This document shows, piece by piece, positions 36,635-45,292 of a DNA stretch of 64,000 nucleotides. A program made the translations under genes and the position numbers. The notes under the pieces are model-generated. The model ran no database searches and was not told the DNA's origin. It saw only the letters and a program-made list of their open reading frames with translations. The DNA is from Spirochaetota bacterium (GTDB lineage: Bacteria > Spirochaetota > Spirochaetia > SZUA-6): the NCBI GenBank assembly GCA_013151965.1, contig JAADHF010000131.1, forward strand, positions 193,763 to 257,762, read 5' to 3'. Each line of letters begins with the position of its first letter. Positions within the stretch are counted from its first letter, which is position 1.

Positions 36635-38383
36635 ATGTCGAAAGGTCCGCTTCTAAGAATCCTAACATATATTTCCCATAACTGGTTTTTTGCTCTTGGG
36701 GCTTTTTTCGCACTTCTGATAAGCTCGGCCAGTAATCTTGTTGTGCCGCATCTGATACAGCGCATAATCGACAAAGGCATAGTGGCAGGCAGTATAAAGG
36801 TAATACTTTTCGGAGTACTTATTATAACCGCCGCCGCAGTTATAAGGGCGGTTTTTACATTTCTTCAAGGCTATTGGGCTGCAAAACTGTCTCAGGAAGT
36901 TGCATACAACCTGCGGAATGTCTTATACAGCCATATTCAAAATCTTTCCTTCAGTTATCATGACAGGGCACAGACAGGGCAGCTGTTAACAAGGGTCACC
37001 AATGATGTGGAACTTGTGAAAGGCTTTATACAGCGGGGATTTATTCAGTTATTAAGCGCCTTTGTCATGATGGGCGGAAGTCTCGCTTTCCTTATAAGAA
37101 TCAATGCGCGTTTAACGCTTATAGTAATTCCGGTTATGTTTATTATTCTTGTGTTGTTTGCTGTTTTTGCGGGGATAGGAAGGCCTCTCTTTGTAAAGGC
37201 AGAGCAGAAACTCGGCGAGCTGAATTCGTTTATTCAGCAGAACATCCTTGGAATACGGGTTGTAAAAGCATTTTCCCGCTCTGAGTATGAGATAAAAAGA
37301 TTTAAGAAACACAATAAGGGATTGTACGATATAAGTCTGTATACCGGGAAGATATTTGCCGGTGTTATTCCTGCAATATTCCTCTTGTCGAATATGAGCA
37401 CTTTGATTGTTATCTGGTCCGGCGGTTTCCAGGTTCTTGCAGGGCATCTGACCATCGGGGAACTTGTTGCTTTCCAGAGTTATCTGATGATGACCTTTTT
37501 TCCCGTACTTATGCTTGGCATGGTAATTATGTCCGTATCCCAGGCCGGAGCGGGTGCAAAGAGGATTTTTGAGGTTCTTGATGTCGGCATCGAAGTAAAA
37601 AACGTGCCGGGAGCGAAAGAACTGTCTGCAGTAAAGGGAAATGTGACGTTCGAAAACGTATCGTTTCAATATTTTACAGAAGGTACCTATGTCTTAAAGG
37701 ATGTAAGTTTTAATATAAAGGCCGGAACCCATGTTGCTGTTTTAGGAGCTACAGGTTCCGGCAAGAGCACTATAATCAATCTTATCCCGAGATTCTACGA
37801 TGCTGTTTCGGGAAGAGTGATGATAGACGGGTTTAATGTCAGGGATGTGACTCTCGAATCGCTCAGAAAAAACATCGGTATCGTGCTTCAGGATACATAC
37901 CTTTTTTCCGGGACGATACGGGAAAATATTGCATACGGAGATCCAGATGCCCCGTATGATGAGATAAAAAATGCAGCGGCCGAGGCGGATGCGGATGATT
38001 TTATAGAGTCGTTCCCTTACGGATATGATACTGTAATCGGTGAAAAAGGTGTTATGCTTTCGGGGGGGCAGAGACAGCGAATTGCAATAGCACGTGCGAT
38101 TCTTATAAAACCGGGGATATTAATTCTGGATGACAGTACAAGTCATCTGGATGCCGTAACGGAAAAGAATATAGAAAAAGCTGTTGCCGGTTTAAGTTCC
38201 GGAGTAACAACATTTACAATTGCTCAGAAGATTAAAACTATTATCAAGGCCGACATTATCCTTCTCATGGATAAAGGGAGACTCGAGGATATGGGGACAC
38301 ACGAGGAACTGCTGGAGAGAAGTCCGTTATATGCAGATATAGTGGAATCCCAGTTAACAGGGTTTAAGGAAAAGGGAAAGTGA
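36635..38383 (+). CDS. Heterodimeric ABC exporter, subunit with degenerate catalytic site
   Basis: A 582-aa half-transporter: six membrane helices (about 1-310) and an ATPase domain with Walker A GATGSGKST, signature LSGGQRQRI and Walker B LILDDSTSHLD. The catalytic Glu after Walker B is Asp, and the H-loop His is Gln (FTIAQKI). These are the hallmarks of the degenerate half of asymmetric exporters such as TM287/288 and BmrCD. The start is placed at MSKGPLLRIL; an in-frame TTG 51 bp upstream exists. The partner gene follows after 13 bp. Confidence 0.88.
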   Translation: MSKGPLLRILTYISHNWFFALGAFFALLISSASNLVVPHLIQRIIDKGIVAGSIKVILFGVLIITAAAVIRAVFTFLQGYWAAKLSQEVAYNLRNVLYSHIQNLSFSYHDRAQTGQLLTRVTNDVELVKGFIQRGFIQLLSAFVMMGGSLAFLIRINARLTLIVIPVMFIILVLFAVFAGIGRPLFVKAEQKLGELNSFIQQNILGIRVVKAFSRSEYEIKRFKKHNKGLYDISLYTGKIFAGVIPAIFLLSNMSTLIVIWSGGFQVLAGHLTIGELVAFQSYLMMTFFPVLMLGMVIMSVSQAGAGAKRIFEVLDVGIEVKNVPGAKELSAVKGNVTFENVSFQYFTEGTYVLKDVSFNIKAGTHVAVLGATGSGKSTIINLIPRFYDAVSGRVMIDGFNVRDVTLESLRKNIGIVLQDTYLFSGTIRENIAYGDPDAPYDEIKNAAAEADADDFIESFPYGYDTVIGEKGVMLSGGQRQRIAIARAILIKPGILILDDSTSHLDAVTEKNIEKAVAGLSSGVTTFTIAQKIKTIIKADIILLMDKGRLEDMGTHEELLERSPLYADIVESQLTGFKEKGK

Positions 38384-38396
38384 AGGATAACAGGTT

Positions 38397-40211
38397 TTGT
38401 TAGGCGGAGGCAGAGGGCACGCTCTAAAGAGAGAGGTGGAACATGCAAGAAATCCAGGTGAAACCTTAAAAAGGCTTGGTGCTTATCTTAAACCCTGCAC
38501 AGTTTATTTCATTATAATATTCGCTTCCATCCTGCTTTCCACACTGCTTTCCGTTACCGCTCCGGCTATTATAGGAAGGGGCGTCGATGTTCTTTACAGT
38601 TTTATAAAGGGCACTTCGGCTGGAGCCGGAGTTAAGGAAAGCAGGGATTCACTTTCACGGCTTATGGTTATTCTGGGATCCGTGTATGCCGGAGTCTGGC
38701 TGCTAAATGTATTAACCTATTTCTTATTAAATATCGTCAGCCAGAGGGTTCTGTATGATATACGCAATGATATATTCTTAAAAATACAAACGCTTTCCAT
38801 GGAATTCTTTGACAAAAATAAAACCGGCGATATAATGTCCAGGCTTTCAAATGATACTGCAACGATAAATCGTGTTTTAAACATGGGCTTAAACAGATTC
38901 TTAAGCAGCATCTTTACTTTAGCCGGTATTATGACTGCGATGTTTGTACTAAATGTACGGTTAGCACTGTCGGGTTTTGTTATAATTCCGGTAATGGTCA
39001 TGACTACGATCTTTTTTTCCGGGAAAGCACGAAAAGCGTTTCAGAGAACAAGAAAAACAATAAGCGGTATCAATGTCGAACTCGAGGACAATATAACGGG
39101 AGTAAAAACCGCTCAGGCCTTTAACCGTACCGGCAGGAACAGGGAAGCCTTTAAAAAGGTTAATGCCAGAAACCGGGATGCCAATGTAAATGCGGAATCC
39201 GTTCTTGCAGCCTTTTCTCCGGCACTCGATGTATTGAGTACTCTGGGTCTTGCTGTAATTTTAGGCTACGGAGGATGGCTTGCTCTTAAAGGTTTTGTAA
39301 CGATCGGATTAATCGTAGCTTTTCTTCAGTATATAAGACGTTTTTTTCAGCCTGTCCGTGCAATTTCTATCCTGTGGGGCAACCTTCAGTCAGCAGTAGC
39401 AGGTGCCGAAAGAATCTTTGAACTGATGGATGAAAAACCTGCGATAACCGAGAAGAAAAGTCCGATTATCCTTGTATCTGTTAAAGGTAATGTCTCGTTT
39501 CAGCATGTTTCTTTTTCATATTCGGATAGAGCGGAAGTGCTTAAAGATATAAACCTTTCAATTTCGGAAAATACTGTAGCTGCTATCGTAGGGCCTACAG
39601 GTGCAGGAAAGACTACGCTGGTTTCTCTGCTTGCCCGTTTTTACGATGTTACCGAAGGTAAAATATTAATTGACGGATTCGATATCAGGGATTTAAGCCT
39701 GCTTCACTATAGAACCAAATTGGGAATAGTACCACAGGAGCCCTTTCTTTTCCCCGGTACCATTAATGAGAATATACGTTACGGAAAATTGGATGCTTCA
39801 CAGGAAGAGATTCTAAAAGCCTCCGAATCGGCTAATGCTCATGGTTTTATTACAGATCTCCCGGCAGGATATAATACCGAATTGTCCGAAGGAGCCCAGA
39901 ACATAAGCAGGGGTCAGAGACAGCTCATAGCAATTGCCAGAACCATACTTTCGGATCCTGCGATTCTGATATTGGACGAAGCTACATCGAGTGTGGATAC
40001 CCGCACGGAATCCCTTATACAGGATGCCCTTAAAAACCTGTTTAAAAACAGGACGAGCTTTATAATAGCGCACAGGTTAAGTACCGTGCAGAATGCTGAT
40101 ACTATTATTGTAATAAAGGACGGTGTCATAGCGGAACAGGGAAGCCATGCGGAATTGCTTAAATGCAGGGGGGTTTATTATAATTTACATATAGAACAGT
40201 CTCTGGTTTAA
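38397..40211 (+). CDS. Heterodimeric ABC exporter, catalytic subunit
   Basis: About 600 aa with six membrane helices, Walker A GPTGAGKTT, an intact Walker B/Glu (LILDEATSSVD) and H-loop IAHRL. Its signature reads NISRGQRQ instead of LSGGQ. That complements the first subunit: the degenerate site is built from Walker motifs of the first and signature of the second, leaving one competent site. Substrate unknown; such pairs export drugs, peptides or lipids. The start is unclear: TTG 38397 or GTG 38436 (after AAAGAGAGAG) are both possible. Confidence 0.88.
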   Translation: MLGGGRGHALKREVEHARNPGETLKRLGAYLKPCTVYFIIIFASILLSTLLSVTAPAIIGRGVDVLYSFIKGTSAGAGVKESRDSLSRLMVILGSVYAGVWLLNVLTYFLLNIVSQRVLYDIRNDIFLKIQTLSMEFFDKNKTGDIMSRLSNDTATINRVLNMGLNRFLSSIFTLAGIMTAMFVLNVRLALSGFVIIPVMVMTTIFFSGKARKAFQRTRKTISGINVELEDNITGVKTAQAFNRTGRNREAFKKVNARNRDANVNAESVLAAFSPALDVLSTLGLAVILGYGGWLALKGFVTIGLIVAFLQYIRRFFQPVRAISILWGNLQSAVAGAERIFELMDEKPAITEKKSPIILVSVKGNVSFQHVSFSYSDRAEVLKDINLSISENTVAAIVGPTGAGKTTLVSLLARFYDVTEGKILIDGFDIRDLSLLHYRTKLGIVPQEPFLFPGTINENIRYGKLDASQEEILKASESANAHGFITDLPAGYNTELSEGAQNISRGQRQLIAIARTILSDPAILILDEATSSVDTRTESLIQDALKNLFKNRTSFIIAHRLSTVQNADTIIVIKDGVIAEQGSHAELLKCRGVYYNLHIEQSLV

Positions 40212-40325
40212 ATAAAATAATACATTATATGTAATTATATACAAAGTAATTGAATGTTTTATTGTTTTTATGTACATTTTTATTTAAATGTGTTTTAAAA
40301 TAATATTTGATAAAGGAGTTTCGAA

Positions 40326-41582
40326 ATGAGTCAGGAAAATCTTAATCCCTTCGCAATTGCCCAGCAGCAGCTTGATGAGGCGGCAAGGATTCTTAAGCTG
40401 GATGAAGCAACACATCAGATGCTCAGATGGCCGGTTAGAGAGCTTCATGTAAGTCTGCCTGTACGGATGGATGACGGGAGTATACAGGTTTTTAAGGGTT
40501 TCAGGGTACAGTACAATGATTCACGGGGGCCTACAAAAGGAGGAATCCGTTTTCATCCGGCGGAGACGATAGATACGGTAAGGGCTCTTGCAGCCTGGAT
40601 GACATGGAAAACAGCCGTTGTGGATATTCCACTCGGCGGAGGAAAGGGAGGGGTTATCTGCAATCCGAAGGAAATGAGCAAGTACGAACTGGAACGTCTT
40701 TCCAGGCAGTATATCAGGCAGGTCGGCAGGCTTATCGGACCCGCAAAGGATGTGCCGGCACCGGATGTTTATACAACTCCGCAGATTATGTCGTGGATGA
40801 TGGATGAGTTCTACTGGCAGCAGGGTTACAATGCCTTTGGTGTAATTACAGGCAAACCCCTTGCCATAGGAGGTTCAAAGGGCAGGGGAGACGCCACTGC
40901 ACGGGGAGGTGTTTTCTGTGTCAGAGAGGCCTGTAAAAAACTGGATATCGACCCGACTAAAGTAACGTATGCCGTACAGGGTTTCGGCAATGCAGGTCAA
41001 TTTGCAGCAACATTGATGAAAGAACTTCTCGGTGCGGATAAACTTGTTGCTGTTTCCGATTCCCGCAGCGGTGTTTACAGTGCTGATGGTCTGGATCCTG
41101 AAAAACTTGTCGAGTATAAACTAAAGAACGGAAAAGTAAGCGGATTCCCCGGGGCAGAGTCGATCAGCAATGAGGAACTCCTTGAATTGGATGTGGATGT
41201 TCTTATTCCTGCTGCATTGGAAAATCAGATTACAGCGGATAATGCAGCCAGGATAAAAGCCCGGATCTCTGCGGAATTGGCAAACGGGCCCACTACCCCC
41301 GAAGCTGACAAAATTCTCTACGACAGAAATGTATTTGTAATTCCTGATTTTCTATGTAATGCAGGCGGGGTAACGGTAAGTTACTTTGAACAGGTTCAGA
41401 ATGCTTACAACTACTACTGGACCATAGATGATGTGTATAAAAGGCTCGATCAGAAAATGACGGATGCATTCCGGAATGTGTACGAAAATTCTCTGGAGTA
41501 TAGTGTAGATATGAGGAAAGCAGCATATATTGTGGCTGTGTCGCGTGTGGCGGAAGCGATGAAACTTCGAGGCTGGGTGTAG
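40326..41582 (+). CDS. gdhA: Glutamate dehydrogenase (Glu/Leu/Phe/Val family, hexameric type)
   Basis: A 418-aa enzyme interconverting glutamate and 2-oxoglutarate plus ammonia. Substrate-site motifs [11 protein letters not shown] and [12 protein letters not shown] and the Rossmann motif [13 protein letters not shown] are clear, and the length fits the RocG/GudB-like class. AAGGAG precedes the ATG. It is monocistronic with a strong terminator at 41624-41688. Cofactor preference cannot be read safely. A second, unrelated large NAD-type GDH lies at 47061. Confidence 0.93.
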   Translation: MSQENLNPFAIAQQQLDEAARILKLDEATHQMLRWPVRELHVSLPVRMDDGSIQVFKGFRVQYNDSRGPTKGGIRFHPAETIDTVRALAAWMTWKTAVVDIPLGGGKGGVICNPKEMSKYELERLSRQYIRQVGRLIGPAKDVPAPDVYTTPQIMSWMMDEFYWQQGYNAFGVITGKPLAIGGSKGRGDATARGGVFCVREACKKLDIDPTKVTYAVQGFGNAGQFAATLMKELLGADKLVAVSDSRSGVYSADGLDPEKLVEYKLKNGKVSGFPGAESISNEELLELDVDVLIPAALENQITADNAARIKARISAELANGPTTPEADKILYDRNVFVIPDFLCNAGGVTVSYFEQVQNAYNYYWTIDDVYKRLDQKMTDAFRNVYENSLEYSVDMRKAAYIVAVSRVAEAMKLRGWV

Positions 41583-41623
41583 ATTAGAGTCGGGCAGTAC
41601 TGACAAAATTATACAATAGGCAG

Positions 41624-41688
41624 GCTGTCTTCCGGGTGAAATATTTTAAGTGCCGGATTAGATTAAACGGCCGGAAGACAGCTTTTTT
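41624..41688 (+). terminator. Intrinsic terminator of gdhA with a long loop
   Basis: GCTGTCTTCCGG (41624-41635) pairs perfectly with CCGGAAGACAGC (41671-41682), followed by TTTTTT (41683-41688). The loop is 35 nt, unusually long, and contains a further CCGG. Confidence 0.75.
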
Positions 41689-41712
41689 CTGTGAATTAAC
41701 ATCTTGTTTTTA

Positions 41713-41741
41713 TTGAACTATTGTTAAATAATCGTTACATT
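41713..41741 (+). promoter_or_regulatory. Promoter of the cobO-hypAB operon
   Basis: TTGAAC (41713-41718), 17-bp spacer, TACATT (41736-41741). Predicted +1 near 41748 gives a leader with AGGGAGA before the GTG start at 41784. Confidence 0.5.
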
Positions 41742-41783
41742 CATCAATATGGTAATCAGTAATCTTATTTAAGGGAGAAGTAT

Positions 41784-42200
41784 GTGTTTTTTTTATTCCC
41801 CTTTGGGTTTTTCGGAACATTTATAATAATATTTTTGGCCCTCAGAATCGGCAAAAGACTTTTCAGAGACCTGTTCGAGGATGACCGGGAGATTTCTCCG
41901 GGATGGAAGCGAAGTTTCCGTAATTCGAGATTATTCGACAATCTGAACGCAAAGAGTTTTACAGTTAAAAAGCCCAGGGATGCCCAGCACCAGATATTTC
42001 GATTGGCCAATAAAATGCACGGCAGGCTGACTGTATCCGATATTGTTATCAATACAGGTATCAGTATCAAGGAAGCAGAGGAAACGATGAATAAAATGGT
42101 GGATGGTATGAGGGTGCGTATGGAAGTTGATGACAGGGGAATAGTCATATATGAATTTCCCGAAATAATTGCCGGATACGAGGATAAGAATACATATTGA
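41784..42200 (+). CDS. Membrane-anchored protein with winged-helix-like tail, unknown
   Basis: A 138-aa protein: a Phe-rich N-terminal membrane helix (2-20), a basic linker and, from about residue 70, a pattern like a winged helix (LANKMHGRLTVSDIVINTG, then ISIKEAEETMNKMV) ending in a short strand region. GTG 41784 has AGGGAGA 5-6 nt upstream; the nearby ATG at 41782 is out of frame. Its stop overlaps the cobO start, so it is coupled to that gene. Role unknown; the context is cofactor and nickel metabolism. Confidence 0.7.
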   Translation: MFFLFPFGFFGTFIIIFLALRIGKRLFRDLFEDDREISPGWKRSFRNSRLFDNLNAKSFTVKKPRDAQHQIFRLANKMHGRLTVSDIVINTGISIKEAEETMNKMVDGMRVRMEVDDRGIVIYEFPEIIAGYEDKNTY

Positions 42201-42715
42201 CGAAAGGGTACGTTCAGGTTTATACCGGCAACGGAAAAGGGAAGACGACTGCCGCTTTCGGTGTTGCCGTAAGAATGCTTGGAGCCGGGTACAGGGTTTT
42301 TATAGGCCAATTCCTTAAAAAGGGTTTATACTCCGAACTTAAAGGTTTTAAAAGGTGGGGCGGTTCTATTTCCATCGAACAATTCGGAAGCGGCCGGTTT
42401 GTCGGCAAAGATGCTACAGTTAAAGACAGAAAACTCGCAGAAGAAGGTCTCGAAAGATGCTGGAAGGCCATCCGGAGCGGCGAATACGATCTTGTAATTT
42501 TAGATGAGTTAAATGCAGCTCTTTCCCTGGGAATTATTAAATTCGATACTGTCAGGCGGTTGTTACACGAAAAACCGGATAATGTGGAGCTGATACTCAC
42601 AGGCAGGGGGGCACCTCCAGAGCTGATTAACGAGGCTGATCTTGTCACGGAGATGGTGGAGATAAAACATTACTACGGCTCAAATGTTTCAGCCAGGACC
42701 GGTATCGAGAAGTGA
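42197..42715 (+). CDS. cobO: Cob(I)alamin / corrinoid adenosyltransferase (CobO/BtuR type)
   Basis: A 172-aa P-loop enzyme that adenosylates corrinoids with ATP to form the coenzyme B12 ligand. Motifs are VYTGNGKGKTTAAFG (modified Walker A), YDLVILDELNAALSLG and LTGRGAPPELINEADLVTEM, all typical of CobO. The start is TTG overlapping the previous stop (TTGA). No other cobalamin gene is in the window. It sits in an apparent operon with hypA and an archaeal-type hypB. Confidence 0.92.
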   Translation: MTKGYVQVYTGNGKGKTTAAFGVAVRMLGAGYRVFIGQFLKKGLYSELKGFKRWGGSISIEQFGSGRFVGKDATVKDRKLAEEGLERCWKAIRSGEYDLVILDELNAALSLGIIKFDTVRRLLHEKPDNVELILTGRGAPPELINEADLVTEMVEIKHYYGSNVSARTGIEK

Positions 42716-42730
42716 ATTCAGGAGATAGTA

Positions 42731-43156
42731 ATGCATGAATGGGCGCTTGCAGATGCAGTTGTTTCCACGGTAGAGGAAAAAGTAGGGAAGCGGAATTTAT
42801 CAATATTAAAAGAAGTGCATATCAGACTCGGTGAGCTTCAGAATATCGACCGGGAAATATTTGTTACAGGTCTTAAAATGATGCTTCGGGGTAAGCAGTG
42901 CGGCCTTGAAGTATTTAAAATCGATATGGAAGAAGCGGGGTTTAAGTGTAATTACTGCGAAACGGAGTGGAAACTAAACGGATATCCCGGGATCGGTGAA
43001 GATGAGCGCGAGGCAATACATTTTCTGCCGGAATCCGCCCATGCATATATGCAGTGTCCGAAATGCGGCAGTTCTGATTTTACAGTTGCAGCCGGCAGGG
43101 GTGTGTTAATTGAAAGTATCGAACTGAACGGTCAGGAGCCGACATACAATGATTGA
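42731..43156 (+). CDS. hypA: HypA nickel chaperone, archaeal (Thermococcus-like) form
   Basis: A 141-aa nickel metallochaperone for [NiFe] hydrogenase maturation. It begins MHEWALADAVVSTVEEKV, with the Ni-binding His2, and has two zinc Cys pairs (CNYC and CPKC). The pairs are separated by a long insert (about 42 residues) as in Thermococcus HypA; ordinary bacterial HypA is about 115 aa and starts MHEL/MHEM. GGAGA precedes the ATG. Its stop overlaps the next start by 8 bp. No hydrogenase structural gene is in view. Confidence 0.88.
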   Translation: MHEWALADAVVSTVEEKVGKRNLSILKEVHIRLGELQNIDREIFVTGLKMMLRGKQCGLEVFKIDMEEAGFKCNYCETEWKLNGYPGIGEDEREAIHFLPESAHAYMQCPKCGSSDFTVAAGRGVLIESIELNGQEPTYND

Positions 43157-43886
43157 CCCCAGGACATCCGTTGTGGAAAAAAGGCTTAAGAATGTTAAAC
43201 GAATAATTGTAGTATCCAGCGGCAAGGGCGGAGTAGGCAAGAGTGTCTTTTCTTCAGTTGCCGCCCTTCTGTCTGCAGAGAAGGGATTAAAAACCGGGCT
43301 TTTAGATCTTGATTTTCAGGGGTCTTCCGACCATATAATCCTCGGTGAAAAGGTTTCTCTTCCCGAGGAATCGGAAGGAATATGTCCTTTAAGACTATCG
43401 AGCGGAATAGATTTTGTAAGCTTTTCCCTGTTTACAGGCGAATCACCTCTGCCTCTGCGCGGCAAAGATACTACGAATGCAATTTTAGAACTGCTGGCAG
43501 TAACAATCTGGAAGGAACTTGACTTTTTGATTGTGGATTTACCGCCCGGAATAGGCGAGGAAATTCTGGATATTATAAGATTTATACAGAGGAAGGAGTT
43601 TATAATTGTATCTTCTTCGTCTTTAGTTTCCGTACAGGTTGTGGAGAGGCTGGTAAATCTTTTACAGAGTATGAATCTTCCTGTAACGGGAATTGTCGAG
43701 AATATGGCCATGGATTCGGTACATCATGTATCGGATATGTCGGAAAAATACGGATTGCCTCTTCTCGGCACCATTCCCTATTTCCCGGAGCTGGAAAGTG
43801 AGATTGGCGACTCAAAAAAACTTCTTAAAGGGAATTTTGCAAAATATCTTAATGCTGTTGTAAAAAATATGTTTAAAACTAAATAA
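43149..43886 (+). CDS. Mrp/MinD-family ATPase, archaeal-type HypB
   Basis: A 245-aa deviant-Walker ATPase: SSGKGGVGKSVFSS, LLDLDFQGSSDHIILG and FLIVDLPPGIGEEILDIIRF. The start MIDPR and the motifs SSDHIILG and PLRGKDTT recall the Thermococcus Mrp-family HypB, which forms an ATP-dependent complex with HypA for nickel transfer. It overlaps hypA by 8 bp. Bacterial HypB is a different, His-rich GTPase of the SIMIBI class. An Fe-S carrier Mrp role is an alternative, but the hypA overlap argues for nickel. Confidence 0.82.
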   Translation: MIDPRTSVVEKRLKNVKRIIVVSSGKGGVGKSVFSSVAALLSAEKGLKTGLLDLDFQGSSDHIILGEKVSLPEESEGICPLRLSSGIDFVSFSLFTGESPLPLRGKDTTNAILELLAVTIWKELDFLIVDLPPGIGEEILDIIRFIQRKEFIIVSSSSLVSVQVVERLVNLLQSMNLPVTGIVENMAMDSVHHVSDMSEKYGLPLLGTIPYFPELESEIGDSKKLLKGNFAKYLNAVVKNMFKTK

Positions 43887-43888
43887 GC

Positions 43889-43918
43889 TTGACAGCAATT
43901 TATCAAAAGCTTTAGAAT
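43889..43918 (+). promoter_or_regulatory. Promoter of the first sugar ABC operon
   Basis: TTGACA (43889-43894), 18-bp spacer, TAGAAT (43913-43918). Predicted +1 near 43925 falls on a palindrome (43925-43937). Confidence 0.7.
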
Positions 43919-43924
43919 TATTTT

Positions 43925-43937
43925 GTGCTTGAAGCAC
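43925..43937 (+). promoter_or_regulatory. Palindromic operator candidate at +1 of the sugar ABC operon
   Basis: GTGCTT (43925-43930), one central G, AAGCAC (43932-43937): a perfect 6-bp inverted repeat flanked by T-run and A-run. Its place at the predicted transcript start suits a repressor site. The repressor gene is not adjacent. Confidence 0.5.
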
Positions 43938-43969
43938 GAAAAACTAATAATCAAAAAAGGGGGAGTTTT

Positions 43970-45211
43970 ATGAAAAAGCTCAACAAACTTATCCTCATCG
44001 CTTTGCTGTTGTCTTTTCTGCCGGGTTTTCTTTTCGCAAAAGGACAGCAGGAAAAACCAAAGGTGACCTTTTACTGGGCACTGTACGATGGATTAACGGA
44101 AGACTTCAGAGCAAGCCTCCAGGATGCTTTTATGAAGGCTAATCCGGATATAAAGCTGGATATAGTACCTGTTCCCTGGAAGAATATGCACGATAAAATT
44201 ACAACTTCTCTCGCAGGCGGCAATCCTCCGGAAATTTCCGTAATAGGAACCAGATGGCTTCTTGAATTAATGGGTTTAAATGCAGTTGACGAAGTGACAT
44301 CTTACGTGAGTAAGGCTACTCTGGATAACATAGCCCCGGGTGCAATGGAAGCTAAGATCAAGGGCAAGCTGATGGGTCTTCCCGTTGCTGCCGGTGCAAG
44401 AATAATGGCAGTTAATACCAGCATTACAACCAGAATACCGATGACTATGGGAGAACTCGAGAAAGATGCTATGGCCGTCAACAACCCTCCGAAAGTCTAC
44501 GGTCTGATTATGCCGGGCAAAAAGCATACCGAGCTTACCGATTTTGCCTACTATCTGCTGGCTGCCGGCGGCTACTTCTTTGATATCAATTCCGACGGGA
44601 GCTATGGAAAATGTGCCGTAAATTCTCCTGCGGGAGTTAAAGCGCTTACTTTTATGAACAAGCTGGCTAATGTCGATAAGGTCGTGCAGAAAGGTTACCT
44701 CTCGATGGATAGGATGGGTTCTCATCCTGTCTTTTATGCTGGAAAAGCCGCGTATGTGTTTATAGGGGCATGGGTGGAATCGGCTATGAAACAGGCCAAT
44801 GCAAATTTCAAAGTTAAATATGCACAGATTCCTCCTTTCGCGGGCAACAAGTCTACTCCTTTAATTATTACAGACTCGATTGCAATTTTCAAAGATGCCA
44901 AGTATAAAAAAGAAGCGGGAAAGTTCCTCGATTTCTTCTATCAGGATAAATGGAAAGCCAAATTTGATGAACTTGTCGGGTTTCCTCCTGTAACAATTTC
45001 TGCAAGCAAACTGCCGCAGTTCCAGACGCCGCTGTATAAAGCTTTAGGAGTTGCTGCACTCAACGCGAGGGGCTGGCCTTTAATGGAAGGCTGGGCCGAA
45101 TACTCTGATATAATCTGGGATGCAAATCAGAAAGTATTCCTCGGACAGATGACTCCAAAGGCCGCTCTTGACGAAGCTGCTGCTAAAATCGATAAGGCGC
45201 GGGGAATGTAA
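43970..45211 (+). CDS. Carbohydrate ABC transporter solute-binding protein
   Basis: A 413-aa exported family 1 extracellular solute-binding protein. The signal peptide ends LPGFLFAKG, without a lipobox Cys, as in many spirochaete binding proteins (KGQQE tail). Strands such as VTFYWALYDGLTEDFR and the hinge region MNKLANVDKV fit the maltose-binding-like fold. GGGGGAG before ATG 43970 fixes the start; the in-frame TTG 43925 is at the transcript start itself. Two permease genes follow; the ATPase must be encoded elsewhere. The sugar is unknown. Confidence 0.88.
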   Translation: MKKLNKLILIALLLSFLPGFLFAKGQQEKPKVTFYWALYDGLTEDFRASLQDAFMKANPDIKLDIVPVPWKNMHDKITTSLAGGNPPEISVIGTRWLLELMGLNAVDEVTSYVSKATLDNIAPGAMEAKIKGKLMGLPVAAGARIMAVNTSITTRIPMTMGELEKDAMAVNNPPKVYGLIMPGKKHTELTDFAYYLLAAGGYFFDINSDGSYGKCAVNSPAGVKALTFMNKLANVDKVVQKGYLSMDRMGSHPVFYAGKAAYVFIGAWVESAMKQANANFKVKYAQIPPFAGNKSTPLIITDSIAIFKDAKYKKEAGKFLDFFYQDKWKAKFDELVGFPPVTISASKLPQFQTPLYKALGVAALNARGWPLMEGWAEYSDIIWDANQKVFLGQMTPKAALDEAAAKIDKARGM

Positions 45212-45243
45212 TTTTAGTAAAACACAAATAAGTTTTATTAATT

Positions 45244-45276
45244 AAAAACACAGAGGGTTTAACCCTCTGTGTTTTT
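45244..45276 (+). terminator. Strong hairpin between the binding-protein gene and its permeases
   Basis: AAAAACACAGAGGG (45244-45257) pairs perfectly with CCCTCTGTGTTTTT (45263-45276) around a 5-nt loop. It can act as a partial terminator and RNA stabiliser, giving more binding protein than permease. Confidence 0.85.
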
Positions 45277-45292
45277 CTAAAGGGGAAAGATA

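Noticed and set aside
41583-41783. Possible cobalamin riboswitch before the cobO operon
   Set aside because: The region holds a 12-bp stem with a T-run, best read as the gdhA terminator; the B12-box and the multi-helix core were not found.
43149-43886. Chromosome-partition MinD or ParA
   Set aside because: No membrane-targeting tail and no partner gene; MIDPR start and overlap with hypA fit archaeal-type HypB better.
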